Notes: generated by a model not told the origin, from the sequence alone. 64,000 nt of DNA from an uncultured Allobosea sp. (GCF_945956895.1 NZ_CAMFJF010000015.1:40261-104260); one strand, 5' to 3'. Shown: positions 25,997 through 35,086, numbered from the stretch's first letter. Program-made: numbers and translations.

Positions 25997-28381
25997 ATGG
26001 CGCAGGACGAAAGATCGAGCGCAACAGAACCCCCTCTCCCCTTGCGGGAGAGGGTTGGGGTGAGGGGTCGCGCCGCGCTCGATCGCTGGCGCTCTTTCAC
26101 GACGCAGGTTTCGGCCGGCATAGCGCGACCCCTCATCCGTCTCGGCTTCGCCGAGCCACCTTCTCCCGCAAGGGGAGAAGGGAAGCGGCGACAGCCCTTC
26201 CGCAGGCTGAAGATCGCAGCCGTCACGCTCGCCGTCTCGGCGATTGCAGGCGCCACCGCCCTCGCCCTCTACGCCCGCTCCCTCCCCCCGCTCGACCTTT
26301 CGGCCGCGGCTGATCGCTCGACCGTGGTACTGGACCGCGAAGGCAAGCTGCTACGCCCCTTCCTCACCGCCGACGGGCGCTGGAAACTCCCGGTCACCAG
26401 CGAGAATGTCGATCCGCGCTATCTCGCCATGCTCAAGGCCTTCGAGGATAAGCGCTTCGACAGGCATCGCGGCATCGACCCGTTGGGCATGCTGCGCGCC
26501 GCCGGCCAGATGCTCGTGAACGGCCGCGTTGTCTCCGGCGGCTCGACCTTGACCATGCAGGTCGCGCGCCTGCTCGAACCGCGCGAGGAGCGCTCGCTTT
26601 CAGCCAAGCTCCGGCAAGCCGTACGCGCCATCGAGTTGGAGCGGCGCTTCGACAAGGCCGGCATCCTCGACCTCTATCTCACGCTCGCGCCCTTCGGCGG
26701 CAATCTCGAAGGCGTCCGCGCCGCAAGCTTCGCCTATTTCGGCAAGGAGCCGAAGCGGCTCTCCACCGCCGAGGCGGCCCTGCTCGTCGCGCTCCCGCAA
26801 TCGCCCGAGACACGCCGGCCGGACCGTTTCGTCGAAGCCGCCCGCAAGGCGCGCGAACGCGTGCTGGAGCGGATCGAGCAGGCCGGCCTCGCTACATCGG
26901 ACGAGGTCGCAGCCGCCCGCAACGAGCCGATCCCGGTCGCGCGCCGCCCCTTCCCGAATCTCAGCCCGCATATCGCCGAGCAGGCCGTTGCCGAGGCGCC
27001 GGCCGAACGCGTCCAGAAGCTTTCGCTCGATGCGCGCCTGCAAGCCGCGCTCGAAGGGTTAGCGCGCGAGCGCAGCCTCGGCCTCGCCCCCCAGGTCTCG
27101 ATCGCGATCCTCGCCGTCGACAACGAGACCGGCGAGATCCGCGCCTCTGTCGGCGGTGTCGATTATTTTGCGGCGGAGCGCGCCGGCGCGCTCGACCTGA
27201 CGCGGGCATTGCGCTCGCCGGGCTCGGCGTTGAAGCCCTTCATCTACGCGCTCGCCTTCGACAACGGCATCGCCCATCCCGAGACGATGCTGGAGGACCG
27301 GCCGGCGCGTTACGGCATCTATATCCCCGAGAATTTCGATATGACCTTCCAGGGCATGGTCAGCGCGCGCAAGGCCTTGCAGCTTTCGCTCAACGTGCCC
27401 GCCGTCGAACTGCTGTCCGCGCTCGGCCCCCAGCGCTTCCTCTCGCGCCTGCGTGATGCCGGCGTCGCGATCGCCATGCCCAAGGACAGCGGCGCGCCCG
27501 GCCTCGCCGTCGGGCTCGGCGGCCTCGGCATCACCTTGCAGGATCTGACCCGCGCCTATGTCGGATTGGCCCGCGGCGGCGAGATGCTGCCGCTGCGCTT
27601 CCGAGACTCGGCCTCCTCCTCCCTCAGCCCTCATCCTGAGGAGCCACGGAGCAGCGTCTCGAAGGATGCTCCAGCGCGCTCTGGACCATCCTTCGAGACG
27701 CGCTCTGCGAGCGCTCCTCAGGATGAGGGCTCGCGTGGTGGAACGCGCCTCGTCGATCCCGTCGCGGCCTGGTATGTCGCCGACACCTTGCTTGGCGCTC
27801 CACCACCGCTCAACGCCGTGCCCGGCCGCATCGCCTACAAGACCGGCACCTCCTATGGCTATCGCGATGCCTGGGCTGTCGGCTTCGACCGCAAGCACAC
27901 GATCGGCGTCTGGGTCGGCCGCGCCGATAATGGCGCGGTCCCTGGATTGGTCGGGCGCGCGGTCGCAGCCCCCATCCTGTTCGACGCCTTCGCCCGGCTC
28001 GGCATCGATCCGCGCCCCTTCCCGCAGCCGGCCGACGCGATCATTGCCAGCACCGGGCATCTGCCGCCGCCGCTCCGGCATCTCCGGCAGGACGTGCCCA
28101 AGACCGTGATGGCGATGACGACGCCGACGCTGAAGCTCGCCTTCCCACCGGACGGCGCCCGCATCGACCTCTCCGCCGCCGCGCTCGACGGCAGCGGCCG
28201 CCTCAACCTCAAGGCTGCCGGCGGCTCGCCGCCCTATACCTGGCTGGTCGACGGCGCGCCGGTGACCGAGCCGCAGCGCCGCCGCGAGACGCAATGGCAG
28301 CCGCCCGGCAAGGGCTTCATGCGGATTTCGGTGATCGACGCGACCGGGGCGAGCGAAAGCGTGTCGGTGAGGCTGCAGTAA
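25997..28381 (+). CDS. pbpC: Penicillin-binding protein 1C, with two in-frame palindromic-element insertions
   Basis: Bifunctional peptidoglycan synthase, 794 aa. A transmembrane anchor (about residues 72-92) precedes a glycosyltransferase domain (KAFEDKRFDRHRGIDPLGM, GGSTLTMQVARLLEPREER). The transpeptidase has S410-ALK413, SLN in ALQLSLNVPAV, and KTGTSYGYRDAWAVGFD, and a C-terminal PBP1C beta domain follows. Two oddities: residues about 12-62, before the anchor, are translated from a P2 palindrome, and residues about 544-578, between the SxN and KTG motifs, from a P6 palindrome. Both keep the frame. No better start lies between the P2 element and the anchor, so the ATG at 25997 is used. Confidence 0.9.
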   Translation: MAQDERSSATEPPLPLRERVGVRGRAALDRWRSFTTQVSAGIARPLIRLGFAEPPSPARGEGKRRQPFRRLKIAAVTLAVSAIAGATALALYARSLPPLDLSAAADRSTVVLDREGKLLRPFLTADGRWKLPVTSENVDPRYLAMLKAFEDKRFDRHRGIDPLGMLRAAGQMLVNGRVVSGGSTLTMQVARLLEPREERSLSAKLRQAVRAIELERRFDKAGILDLYLTLAPFGGNLEGVRAASFAYFGKEPKRLSTAEAALLVALPQSPETRRPDRFVEAARKARERVLERIEQAGLATSDEVAAARNEPIPVARRPFPNLSPHIAEQAVAEAPAERVQKLSLDARLQAALEGLARERSLGLAPQVSIAILAVDNETGEIRASVGGVDYFAAERAGALDLTRALRSPGSALKPFIYALAFDNGIAHPETMLEDRPARYGIYIPENFDMTFQGMVSARKALQLSLNVPAVELLSALGPQRFLSRLRDAGVAIAMPKDSGAPGLAVGLGGLGITLQDLTRAYVGLARGGEMLPLRFRDSASSSLSPHPEEPRSSVSKDAPARSGPSFETRSASAPQDEGSRGGTRLVDPVAAWYVADTLLGAPPPLNAVPGRIAYKTGTSYGYRDAWAVGFDRKHTIGVWVGRADNGAVPGLVGRAVAAPILFDAFARLGIDPRPFPQPADAIIASTGHLPPPLRHLRQDVPKTVMAMTTPTLKLAFPPDGARIDLSAAALDGSGRLNLKAAGGSPPYTWLVDGAPVTEPQRRRETQWQPPGKGFMRISVIDATGASESVSVRLQ
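26031..26182. repeat. Palindromic element, family P2, inside the pbpC reading frame
   Basis: Arms CCCTCTCCCCTTGCGGGAGA and TCTCCCGCAAGGGGAGA, with a central spacer unlike those of the other P2 copies. It forms the N-terminal cytoplasmic tail of pbpC. Confidence 0.82.
27626..27731. repeat. Palindromic element, family P6, inside the pbpC reading frame
   Basis: Arms AGCCCTCATCCTGAGGAGC and GCTCCTCAGGATGAGGGCT, with inner CGTCTCGAAGGATGCTCCAG mirrored by CTGGACCATCCTTCGAGACG. It is the only P6 copy in the window and encodes about 35 in-frame residues of the transpeptidase domain. Confidence 0.87.
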
Positions 28382-28398
28382 CGACCGCTTCCCACCGC

Positions 28399-28532
28399 GT
28401 CATCCCGCACGCGCTGCGGCACCTCAGTGCTGCGGCGCAGATGCGGGACCGTTCTCGGAAAAAGGCGCCCTCTCGTCACGCGGTCCCGTGTCTGCGCAGC
28501 GGCATTTCATACCGCAGCGCGCACGGGATGAC
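28399..28532. repeat. Palindromic element, P1-like
   Basis: Ends GTCATCCCGCACGCGCTGCGG and CGCAGCGCGCACGGGATGAC are related by inversion, with an inner GATGCGGGACCG mirrored by CGGTCCCGTG. It fills the convergent gap between pbpC and the RND pump gene. Confidence 0.75.
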
Positions 28533-28544
28533 GGCGGGTAATCC

Positions 28545-31500
28545 TTACTCGGCAGGCGCCGGATGAGCTCCGTGAGCGCCATGCACCTCGTCATGCGGGG
28601 CATGGCGCGAGCCATGGACCTTGCGGGCGAGGTAGCTGTAGGCGACCGGGACCACATAGAGCGTCAGCAGCGTGCCGAAGGTCATGCCGCCGACGATGAC
28701 CCAGCCGATCTGCGAGCGGCTTTCCGCGCCGGCGCCATGCGCCAGCGCCAGCGGTACGGCGCCGAGCACCATCGCGCCCGTCGTCATCAGGATCGGCCGC
28801 AGGCGCAGCTCCGCCGCCTCGACGAGGGCGTCGATCGTCTCCTTACCCTCCTCGCGCAGCTGGTTGGTGAACTCCAGGATCAGGATGCCGTGCTTGGTGA
28901 TCAGGCCGACCAGCGTGATCAGGCCGATCTGGCTGTACACGTTCATCGTTCCGCCCGTGTAGTAGAGCGCGGCCAGCGCGCCGGTGAGCGAGAGCGGCAC
29001 CGAGACCATGATCACGATCGGGTCGACGAAGCTCTCGAACTGCGCCGCCAGCACCAGATAGATGAAGCCCAGCGCCAGCAGGAAGACGACGAAGATGCTC
29101 GCGCCCGACTGCTTGAACTCGCGGCTCTGGCCGGAATAGTCGATCTGCACGGTGTTTGGCAGCACGCGCTGCGCGCCCTCCTCCAGCACCTTGAGCGCGT
29201 CACCGAGCGAATAGCCCGGCGCCGGGATCGCGGTGATCGTCGCCGAGCGCAGCTGGTTGAAGCGCACCAGCTCCTTCGGCGCGACCGTCTCCTCGAGCCG
29301 GACCAGGCTGGAGAGCTGCACCACCGCGCCGCCGCGTCCCATCAGGTAGATCGACTGCAGCGCCTGCGGTGTGTTGCGCTCGGCGCCCTCGACCTGCAGC
29401 ACGACGTCGTATTGCTTGCTGTTCATGTTGAAGCGGGTCACCTGCCGGCCGCCGAGCAGCGTCTCCATGGTGCGGCCGATGATGTCGACATTGACGCCGA
29501 GATCGGCGGCGCGCTGCCGGTCGATCGAGACCTTGATCTGCGGCTTGTCGAGAATGAGGTTGCTCTCGACATTGGTCAGGACCGGCGAGCTCGCGACCTC
29601 GTTCATCAGCTGGTCGACATAGGACTTGATCTGAGCATAGGGCTCGGACGAGCGGAGAACGAACTCGACCGGCTTGCTGTTCGCCTGGCCCTGGCCGAGC
29701 GAGGCCGGGTTGGTCGCGAACATGCGGATGCCCGGGATCTGCGACAGCCCCCGGTTGATCTCGGCGACGAGATCCTGCTGCTTGCGATGCCGCTCTTCCC
29801 ATGGCTTCAGGCGGGCCATGGCGATGGCGCGCGTCACGTCGGGGAATCCGGTGATGACGAGATAGGTGTCGACCTCGGGAATCTTCCTGAAGTACTCCTC
29901 GACCTGGCGCGCGTAATCGGCCGTGAAGCTGATCGTCGCGCCTTCAGGGGCAACGCCTATCACGTTGATCGTCCCGCGATCCTCGACCGGCGACAATTCC
30001 GCACGCAGATGCGTGAAGAAGTAATAGCCGCCGCCCGCGACGCCAAGCGCCAGCAGCACGACGAGCGGGCGCACCGACAGGGCCGCGCGCAGCGAGGCCT
30101 TGTAACCGCGCGACAGCGCGTTGAAGCCACTTTCCAGCACATTGTAGAGCCAGCTGTGCTTCTCGTGATGACGCAGGAGCTTGGCGCACATCATCGGCGT
30201 CAGCGTCAGCGCGACGAAGCCCGAGACCAGCACCGCGCCGGCCAGCGTCAGCGCGAACTCGATGAAGAGCTTGCCGGTGCGGCCGGTCGAGAACGCCATC
30301 GGCGCATAGACCGCGACCAGCGTCAGCGTCATCGCCACCACGGCGAAGGCGATCTCGTTGATGCCGCGGATCGCCGCCGGGGTCGGTTGCATGCCGTCCT
30401 CGATATGGCGATGCACGTTCTCCAGCACGACGATGGCGTCGTCGACGACGAGGCCGATGGCGAGCACCATCGAGAGCAGCGTCAGCGTGTTCACGGTGAA
30501 GCCGAACGCATACATCAGCGCGAACGAGCCGATCAGCGAGACCGGGATCGTCACCAGCGGGATCAAGGTCGCGCGGGCCGAGCGCAGGAAGATGAAGATG
30601 ATCAGCACGACCAGCACGATCGCTTCGATGATCGTCTGGAAGACCGCCTTGATCGAGCGGTCGATGAAGACCGAGCTGTCGTAGGACTTGGCGATCGACA
30701 TACCCTGGGGCAGGTCCTCGATGATGCCGGGCAGCGCTTCCTCGATTCCGGCCGAGACATCGAGCGGGTTCGCGGTCGCCTGCTTGACGATGCCGATCGT
30801 GACCGAGGGCGTGCCGCGGAACCAGGCGGCGTTGCGCTCTTCGCGCGCGCCGAGCTCGACCTTGGCGATATCCTTGACCTTGACCGGGAAGCCGCTGGCA
30901 TCCTTGACGACGATCTCGCGGAATTCCGCCGGCGTGGTCATGCTGGTCTGCGAGAGCACCGTGAATTCGCGGTCATTGCTCTCGATGCGGCCCGACGGAA
31001 TCTCGATATTCTGCGCCCGGACCGCGGCCTCGACCTCCTGGACGCTGACATTATAGGCCGACATGCGGGCGCGATCGAGCCAGAGCCGCATCGCATACTG
31101 GCGCTGGCCGAGGATGCGCACCTCCGCCACGCCGGTGACGTTCTGCACGCGGTCGGAGATGAAGCGATCGGCAAAATCGGTGAGTTCCAGCGGCCCGTGC
31201 CGCGAGCTGGTCAGCGACAGGTAGAGGATCGGCTGCGAGTCTGCCTCGACCTTGGCGATGACCGGCTCGTCGATCTCGTCGGGCATGCGGCTGCGCACGC
31301 GGCTGACGCGGTCGCGCACGTCGGAGGCCGCGACGTCCGGGTCGACATCCGGTCGGAACCGCACCTGTATGAAGCTGCGCTCCTGGCGGCTGGTCGAGGA
31401 CAGGATCTCGACCCCCTCGATGCCGGCGATCGAGTTTTCCAGGATCTGGGTGACCTGCGTCTCGATGATCTCGGCCGAGGCGCCGCGATAATCGGTGCGG

Positions 31501-31640
31501 ACCGAGACGATCGGCTCGTCGATATTCGGATATTCGCGGACGGTCAGGCGGCCATAGGAGACGATGCCGATCAGCATCACCAGAAGGCTCAGCACCGTCG
31601 AGAGAACGGGCCGGCGGACGAAGAGTTCGAAGAGGCTCAT
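28545..31640 (-). CDS. RND efflux transporter permease (AcrB/MexF-like)
   Basis: Proton-driven inner-membrane drug exporter, 1031 aa, HAE1-type RND family. It begins MSLFELFVRRPVLSTVLSLL and has twelve expected helices with two large periplasmic loops. The helix-4 proton-relay pair is present in GLVVDDAIVVLENVHRH. Other conserved stretches are IVVLVIFIFL-type helix 2 and the repeat IGLITLVGLITKHGILI in the second half. The extreme C-terminus is unusually histidine-rich (HGSRHAPHDEVHGAHGAH). It follows its adaptor gene with a 9-bp gap. No TolC-like outer-membrane gene is adjacent. Drug range cannot be inferred. Confidence 0.94.
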   Translation of the reverse strand: MSLFELFVRRPVLSTVLSLLVMLIGIVSYGRLTVREYPNIDEPIVSVRTDYRGASAEIIETQVTQILENSIAGIEGVEILSSTSRQERSFIQVRFRPDVDPDVAASDVRDRVSRVRSRMPDEIDEPVIAKVEADSQPILYLSLTSSRHGPLELTDFADRFISDRVQNVTGVAEVRILGQRQYAMRLWLDRARMSAYNVSVQEVEAAVRAQNIEIPSGRIESNDREFTVLSQTSMTTPAEFREIVVKDASGFPVKVKDIAKVELGAREERNAAWFRGTPSVTIGIVKQATANPLDVSAGIEEALPGIIEDLPQGMSIAKSYDSSVFIDRSIKAVFQTIIEAIVLVVLIIFIFLRSARATLIPLVTIPVSLIGSFALMYAFGFTVNTLTLLSMVLAIGLVVDDAIVVLENVHRHIEDGMQPTPAAIRGINEIAFAVVAMTLTLVAVYAPMAFSTGRTGKLFIEFALTLAGAVLVSGFVALTLTPMMCAKLLRHHEKHSWLYNVLESGFNALSRGYKASLRAALSVRPLVVLLALGVAGGGYYFFTHLRAELSPVEDRGTINVIGVAPEGATISFTADYARQVEEYFRKIPEVDTYLVITGFPDVTRAIAMARLKPWEERHRKQQDLVAEINRGLSQIPGIRMFATNPASLGQGQANSKPVEFVLRSSEPYAQIKSYVDQLMNEVASSPVLTNVESNLILDKPQIKVSIDRQRAADLGVNVDIIGRTMETLLGGRQVTRFNMNSKQYDVVLQVEGAERNTPQALQSIYLMGRGGAVVQLSSLVRLEETVAPKELVRFNQLRSATITAIPAPGYSLGDALKVLEEGAQRVLPNTVQIDYSGQSREFKQSGASIFVVFLLALGFIYLVLAAQFESFVDPIVIMVSVPLSLTGALAALYYTGGTMNVYSQIGLITLVGLITKHGILILEFTNQLREEGKETIDALVEAAELRLRPILMTTGAMVLGAVPLALAHGAGAESRSQIGWVIVGGMTFGTLLTLYVVPVAYSYLARKVHGSRHAPHDEVHGAHGAHPAPAE

Positions 31641-31649
31641 GAGTCAGTC

Positions 31650-32729
31650 CTAGAGCTGGCTCGTCTGGACGACCTTGTCCTTGATCACGATGATCGCGCC
31701 GTCGCGCAGCCGCATCTGGCCGGCGGTGATGATCTGCATATCGGGTTTCAGCCCGCTGACGATCTCGACCTTGCCCGGCAGGCGCTTGCCCAGCTCGACG
31801 GTGACGCGCTTCGCCTTACCCTTGTCGACGACATAGACCATCTTGCCGACGGCATCCGGCACCACCGCCATTTCCGGCACCAGGATCGCGTTCTCGCGCT
31901 GGTCGACGGTGATGGCGAGCCGGGCGAAGAGACCGGGCTTCAGCGCGAGATCGGCGTTGGGGATGCTGGCGCGCAGGCGGATCGCCCGGCCGTTCACGTC
32001 CACCACCGGATCAATCGCGTAGATCTGGCCCTGGAACCTGCGGTCCGGCACCGCATCGACCTTCATCTGCACGGGCTGGCCGGTCTTGAGGCGGCTGAGA
32101 TAGATCTCGGGCACGCGGAAATCGATCTTGATCGGATCGATGCTGGTCAGTGTGATCAGCGGCTTGCCGACCGAGACATAGTCGCCGACACCGACGGAGC
32201 GCAGGCCGACGACGCCGTTGAACGGCGCCACGATGGTCGACTGGGCAAGCTTGGCCTTGGCGAGCTGGACGCGGGCCTCGGTGGAAGCGAGCTTCGCGGC
32301 GGATTCATCGAGCGCAACCTGCGTGCCCGAACCACGCGAGACCAGCCCCCTGAGCCGGTCATTGGTATCGCGAGCGAGACCCAGATCGGCCATCGCCTGC
32401 TTGAGCTCGGCATCGAGGATCGCGGTATCGAGCTTGACCAGCTCTTGGCCCACCTTGACGCGCTCGCCTTCCTTGAAGCCGAGGAAGACGACGCGGCCGG
32501 CGATCTCCGGCGCGATCACCACGGATTCATCGGCAGCAAGCGTGCCGAGCGCCTCGACCTCCTCGTTGACGGTCGCCAGCTCGATGGATGCGACCTCGAC
32601 CGGCACGCCGCGCGGCCCCGAAACCGCGCTGGCCTGTGCCTGCTGCGTGCCGGCACGCTGGTTGCGGTAGGCATAATAACCACCGCCCGCGACGGCAGCA
32701 ACGAGAACAAGAAGGACGAACCGCTTCAT
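31650..32729 (-). CDS. RND efflux periplasmic adaptor subunit (membrane fusion protein)
   Basis: Adaptor of about 359 aa bridging the RND pump to an outer-membrane channel. An N-terminal anchor (MKRFVLLVLVAAVAGGGYYAY) leads into the first lipoyl half (GTLAADESVVIAPEIAGRV), an alpha-hairpin, and the second half (STIVAPFNGVVGLRSVGVGDYV). Beta-barrel and membrane-proximal domains follow (RASIPNADLALKPGLFARLAI). The ATG at 32729 is preferred over an in-frame start 9 codons upstream because GGAG lies 11 nt before it and the anchor starts there. It is promoter-proximal in the pump operon. Confidence 0.92.
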   Translation of the reverse strand: MKRFVLLVLVAAVAGGGYYAYRNQRAGTQQAQASAVSGPRGVPVEVASIELATVNEEVEALGTLAADESVVIAPEIAGRVVFLGFKEGERVKVGQELVKLDTAILDAELKQAMADLGLARDTNDRLRGLVSRGSGTQVALDESAAKLASTEARVQLAKAKLAQSTIVAPFNGVVGLRSVGVGDYVSVGKPLITLTSIDPIKIDFRVPEIYLSRLKTGQPVQMKVDAVPDRRFQGQIYAIDPVVDVNGRAIRLRASIPNADLALKPGLFARLAITVDQRENAILVPEMAVVPDAVGKMVYVVDKGKAKRVTVELGKRLPGKVEIVSGLKPDMQIITAGQMRLRDGAIIVIKDKVVQTSQL

Positions 32730-32838
32730 CAGGCTGGAGGCTCCGTTGCCGCCCATTAGTCTTAAATGGAACGAAAGGCGTTGCTAAGATGCCGGCGCGC
32801 CACAGCGGCACAAAAACAAAGGCTTTTGCGCCGATGCC

Positions 32839-32868
32839 GCATCGATCCGGCCTCGCAGGCATCGATGC
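32839..32868. promoter_or_regulatory. Dyad GCATCGAT-N14-ATCGATGC upstream of the efflux operon
   Basis: A perfect 8-bp inverted repeat separated by 14 bp, 110 bp upstream of the adaptor start. A dimeric repressor site is plausible, but no regulator gene is linked and no known operator is matched. Confidence 0.35.
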
Positions 32869-33037
32869 AAGATGCTTGCCGTTCAGAGGCCCTCCGCCAC
32901 GGGCATCTCCGCCGCACACAAACATCCACGCTCATCCTGACGACAAGCCGCGGATCGTCCAAGCACATTTCAGAGACCTCACGAAACGTTGACCGGCTCG
33001 CGGCGGCGCAATTGCTCCTTTCGAGACCTTCCACATC

Positions 33038-33055
33038 CTGTCACGCCGCTGTCAT
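33038..33055 (+). promoter_or_regulatory. Pho box (PhoB binding site) upstream of phnC
   Basis: CTGTCAC-GCCG-CTGTCAT: two 7-bp direct repeats with 11-bp periodicity, differing from the consensus CTGTCAT-N4-CTGTCAT by one base in the repeats. It lies 100 bp before the phnC ATG. Control of phosphonate uptake by phosphate starvation is well known for this class of operon. Confidence 0.85.
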
Positions 33056-33154
33056 CCGCAGCCGATAGGGCTCGCGGCGATCGAGACGCCTGACCCTCCA
33101 GCCTTGGCCGGACGGGAATGGGCTCATGCCCGCATCGTGCCCGAGAACCATTTC

Positions 33155-33973
33155 ATGCTGCGCATCGAAGGCTTGACCAAGCGCTTTGGCGACAGGAACG
33201 CGGTCGACACCGTGACCCTGACCGTGCCGAAGGGAGAAATGGTCGGGGTCATCGGCCCCTCCGGCGCCGGCAAGTCGACGCTCCTGCGCATGCTGAACCG
33301 CCTGACCGAGCCGACCTCCGGCAAGATCGTCTGCGCGGAGCAGGACGTCACCGGCCTGAAGGGCGCCTCGCTCCGGCGCTGGCGCCGCGACACGGCGATG
33401 ATCTTCCAGCAGTTCAATCTCGTTGGCCGTCTCGATGTGCTGACCAATGTCCTGCTCGGCCGTCTGAATCATCGCTCGGCGGCGCTGACCCTGGTCAAGA
33501 GCTTCTCCGAGGACGACAAGATCCGCGCCATCGCGGCGCTCGAGCGTCTCGATATGGGCCATCTCCTGGCGCAGCGTGCCGAGACTCTCTCCGGCGGCCA
33601 GCAGCAGCGCGTCGCCATCGCCCGCGCCCTCGTCCAGGAGCCGCGCATCATCCTCGCCGACGAGCCGATCGCCTCGCTCGACCCGCGCAACACCCAGGTC
33701 GTCATGGACGCACTGTTCCGCATCAATCGCGAGGACGGCATCACCGTGATGTGCAACCTGCACGATCTCGACATCGCCGCGAAATACTGTGACCGCCTGA
33801 TCGGCATGTCCGCCGGCAAGGTCGTGTTCGACGATGCGCCGCAGGCGCTGACCCGCGAGATCGCCGCCGAACTCTACGGCATCGAGGCCAAGGATGCCGG
33901 CGCCGAGGCGCTGGATGCGCTCGACGCCATCGCCGCCTCCGAGGCGAAGCGCGCCCGCCAGAAGATCGCCTGA
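33155..33973 (+). CDS. phnC: Phosphonate ABC transporter ATP-binding protein PhnC
   Basis: ATPase of the PhnCDE phosphonate importer, 272 aa. Walker A is GPSGAGKST, the Q-loop lies in [20 protein letters not shown] (family-typical), the signature is [15 protein letters not shown], and Walker B is [13 protein letters not shown] switch histidine lies in CNLHDLDIA. The ATG at 33155 matches the family start ([12 protein letters not shown]). The longer TTG-initiated frame from 33104 has no support. It is the first gene of phnCDE1E2, behind the Pho box. Confidence 0.95.
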   Translation: MLRIEGLTKRFGDRNAVDTVTLTVPKGEMVGVIGPSGAGKSTLLRMLNRLTEPTSGKIVCAEQDVTGLKGASLRRWRRDTAMIFQQFNLVGRLDVLTNVLLGRLNHRSAALTLVKSFSEDDKIRAIAALERLDMGHLLAQRAETLSGGQQQRVAIARALVQEPRIILADEPIASLDPRNTQVVMDALFRINREDGITVMCNLHDLDIAAKYCDRLIGMSAGKVVFDDAPQALTREIAAELYGIEAKDAGAEALDALDAIAASEAKRARQKIA

Positions 33974-34055
33974 TTTCCAGAGATCGCCGGGCCGGCCCGA
34001 AGGCCGGCGCCGCGAGAAGACCGTCCCGACTACGACTGCAACCAGGAGCACATCG

Positions 34056-34970
34056 ATGCTGACCCGTCGTCATACCCTCAAGCTCGCCGTCGCCGGCCTC
34101 GCCATGTCGGCGATGCCCGCCTTCGCCCAGGACTGGAAGGCCAAGTATCCCGAGCTCGTCTTCGCGATCATCCCCTCTGAGAACGCCTCCGGCGTCACCG
34201 AGCGCTACACCCCCTTCGTGCAGTATCTCGCCAAGGAACTCGGCACCAAGGTCACGCTGCGCATCGCCAACGACTACGCCGCGATCATCGAGGGCCAGCG
34301 CACCGGCAACATCCACATCGCCTCCTATGGCCCGTCCTCCTTCGCCCGCGCCCGCATGACCGGCGCCAAGGTCGATGCCTTCGCCATCGAGACCAACCTC
34401 GACGGCACCAAGGGCTATCACTCGGTGTTCTATGTGAAGAAGGACTCGCCCTATCAGAAGGTCGAGGACCTCAAGGGCAAGAATCTCGGCCTCGTCGACC
34501 CGAACTCGACCTCCGGCAACAACGTGCCGCGCTTCGCGCTGAACGGCATGAAGATCGAGCCGGAAACCTTCTTCTCGAAGGTCGTCTATACCGGCAGCCA
34601 CGAGAACGCGATCATCGCGCTCCAGCAGGGCACGGTCGACATCGCCGCCAACTGGTGGAACGACGAGCAGGAATCGAACCTGCAGCGCATGGCCCGCAAG
34701 AACATGGCCAAGGCCGAGGACTTCCGGATCATCTTCAAGTCCGAGCAGATCGTGAACTCGCCGATGGCCTATCTCACCGACATGCCGGAAGAGCTGAAGA
34801 CCAAGATCCGCGACGCCGTCCTGAACCTCGCCAGCAAGGACAAGGCCGCCTTCGACAAGATCTATGAAGGCAAGCAGGGCCCGCTCGTTGCCGTCGACAA
34901 CAAGGCCTACGACCCGATCATCGAGCTGAACAAGTTCGTCGACGACCTCCGCAAGAAGAAGTCGTCGTAA
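34056..34970 (+). CDS. phnD: Phosphonate-binding periplasmic protein PhnD
   Basis: Periplasmic receptor of the phosphonate importer, 304 aa. A signal peptide (MLTRRHTLKLAVAGLAMSAM) ends at AFAQ. The mature chain shows PhnD features: FAIIPSENASGVTERYTPFV, IASYGPSSFARARMTGAKVD, GLVDPNSTSGNNVPRF and DIAANWWNDEQ. AGGAG precedes the ATG by 8 nt. It lies 82 bp after phnC. A P4 palindrome separates it from phnE1 and could insulate its high-level expression from the permease genes. Confidence 0.95.
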   Translation: MLTRRHTLKLAVAGLAMSAMPAFAQDWKAKYPELVFAIIPSENASGVTERYTPFVQYLAKELGTKVTLRIANDYAAIIEGQRTGNIHIASYGPSSFARARMTGAKVDAFAIETNLDGTKGYHSVFYVKKDSPYQKVEDLKGKNLGLVDPNSTSGNNVPRFALNGMKIEPETFFSKVVYTGSHENAIIALQQGTVDIAANWWNDEQESNLQRMARKNMAKAEDFRIIFKSEQIVNSPMAYLTDMPEELKTKIRDAVLNLASKDKAAFDKIYEGKQGPLVAVDNKAYDPIIELNKFVDDLRKKKSS

Positions 34971-34990
34971 GCAGCACGCCTGCTCTCGCC

Positions 34991-35086
34991 GTCATGGTCG
35001 GGCTTGTCCCGACCATCCACGCCTTCGCTGCGCTGATCACATGCGGGGCTCAAGGCGTGGGTGCTCGCCACAAGGGCGAGCATGAC
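34991..35086. repeat. Palindromic element, family P4, inside the phnCDE operon
   Basis: Ends GTCATGGTCGGGC and GCGAGCATGAC, inner arms CCATCCACGCCTT and AAGGCGTGGGTG. It sits between phnD and phnE1 on the same transcript. Confidence 0.82.

Larger units (their letters stand above)
32757..33154. other. Divergent intergenic region between the efflux operon and phnC
   Basis: About 400 bp with no convincing gene; the short frames here lack conserved features and ribosome sites. It contains a GCATCGAT/ATCGATGC dyad nearer the efflux side and a Pho box nearer phnC. A TTG-initiated extension of phnC from 33104 is possible but unlikely. Confidence 0.7.

Noticed and set aside
23404..26256. A 950-codon minus-strand frame over the alpha-2-macroglobulin gene
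   Set aside because: Antisense shadow: low-complexity Arg/Ala/Gly/Asp composition, no ribosome site, and it spans the palindrome and the A2M thioester region.
28563..32759. A 1398-codon open frame on the plus strand over the RND pump and adaptor genes
   Set aside because: It is antisense to two clear RND genes. Its product is rich in Arg, Asp, His and Gln with no domain, as expected from high third-position G+C on the other strand.
33104..33154. TTG-initiated N-terminal extension of phnC
   Set aside because: The extra 17 residues have no counterpart in the family; the PhnC start [12 protein letters not shown] begins at 33155.
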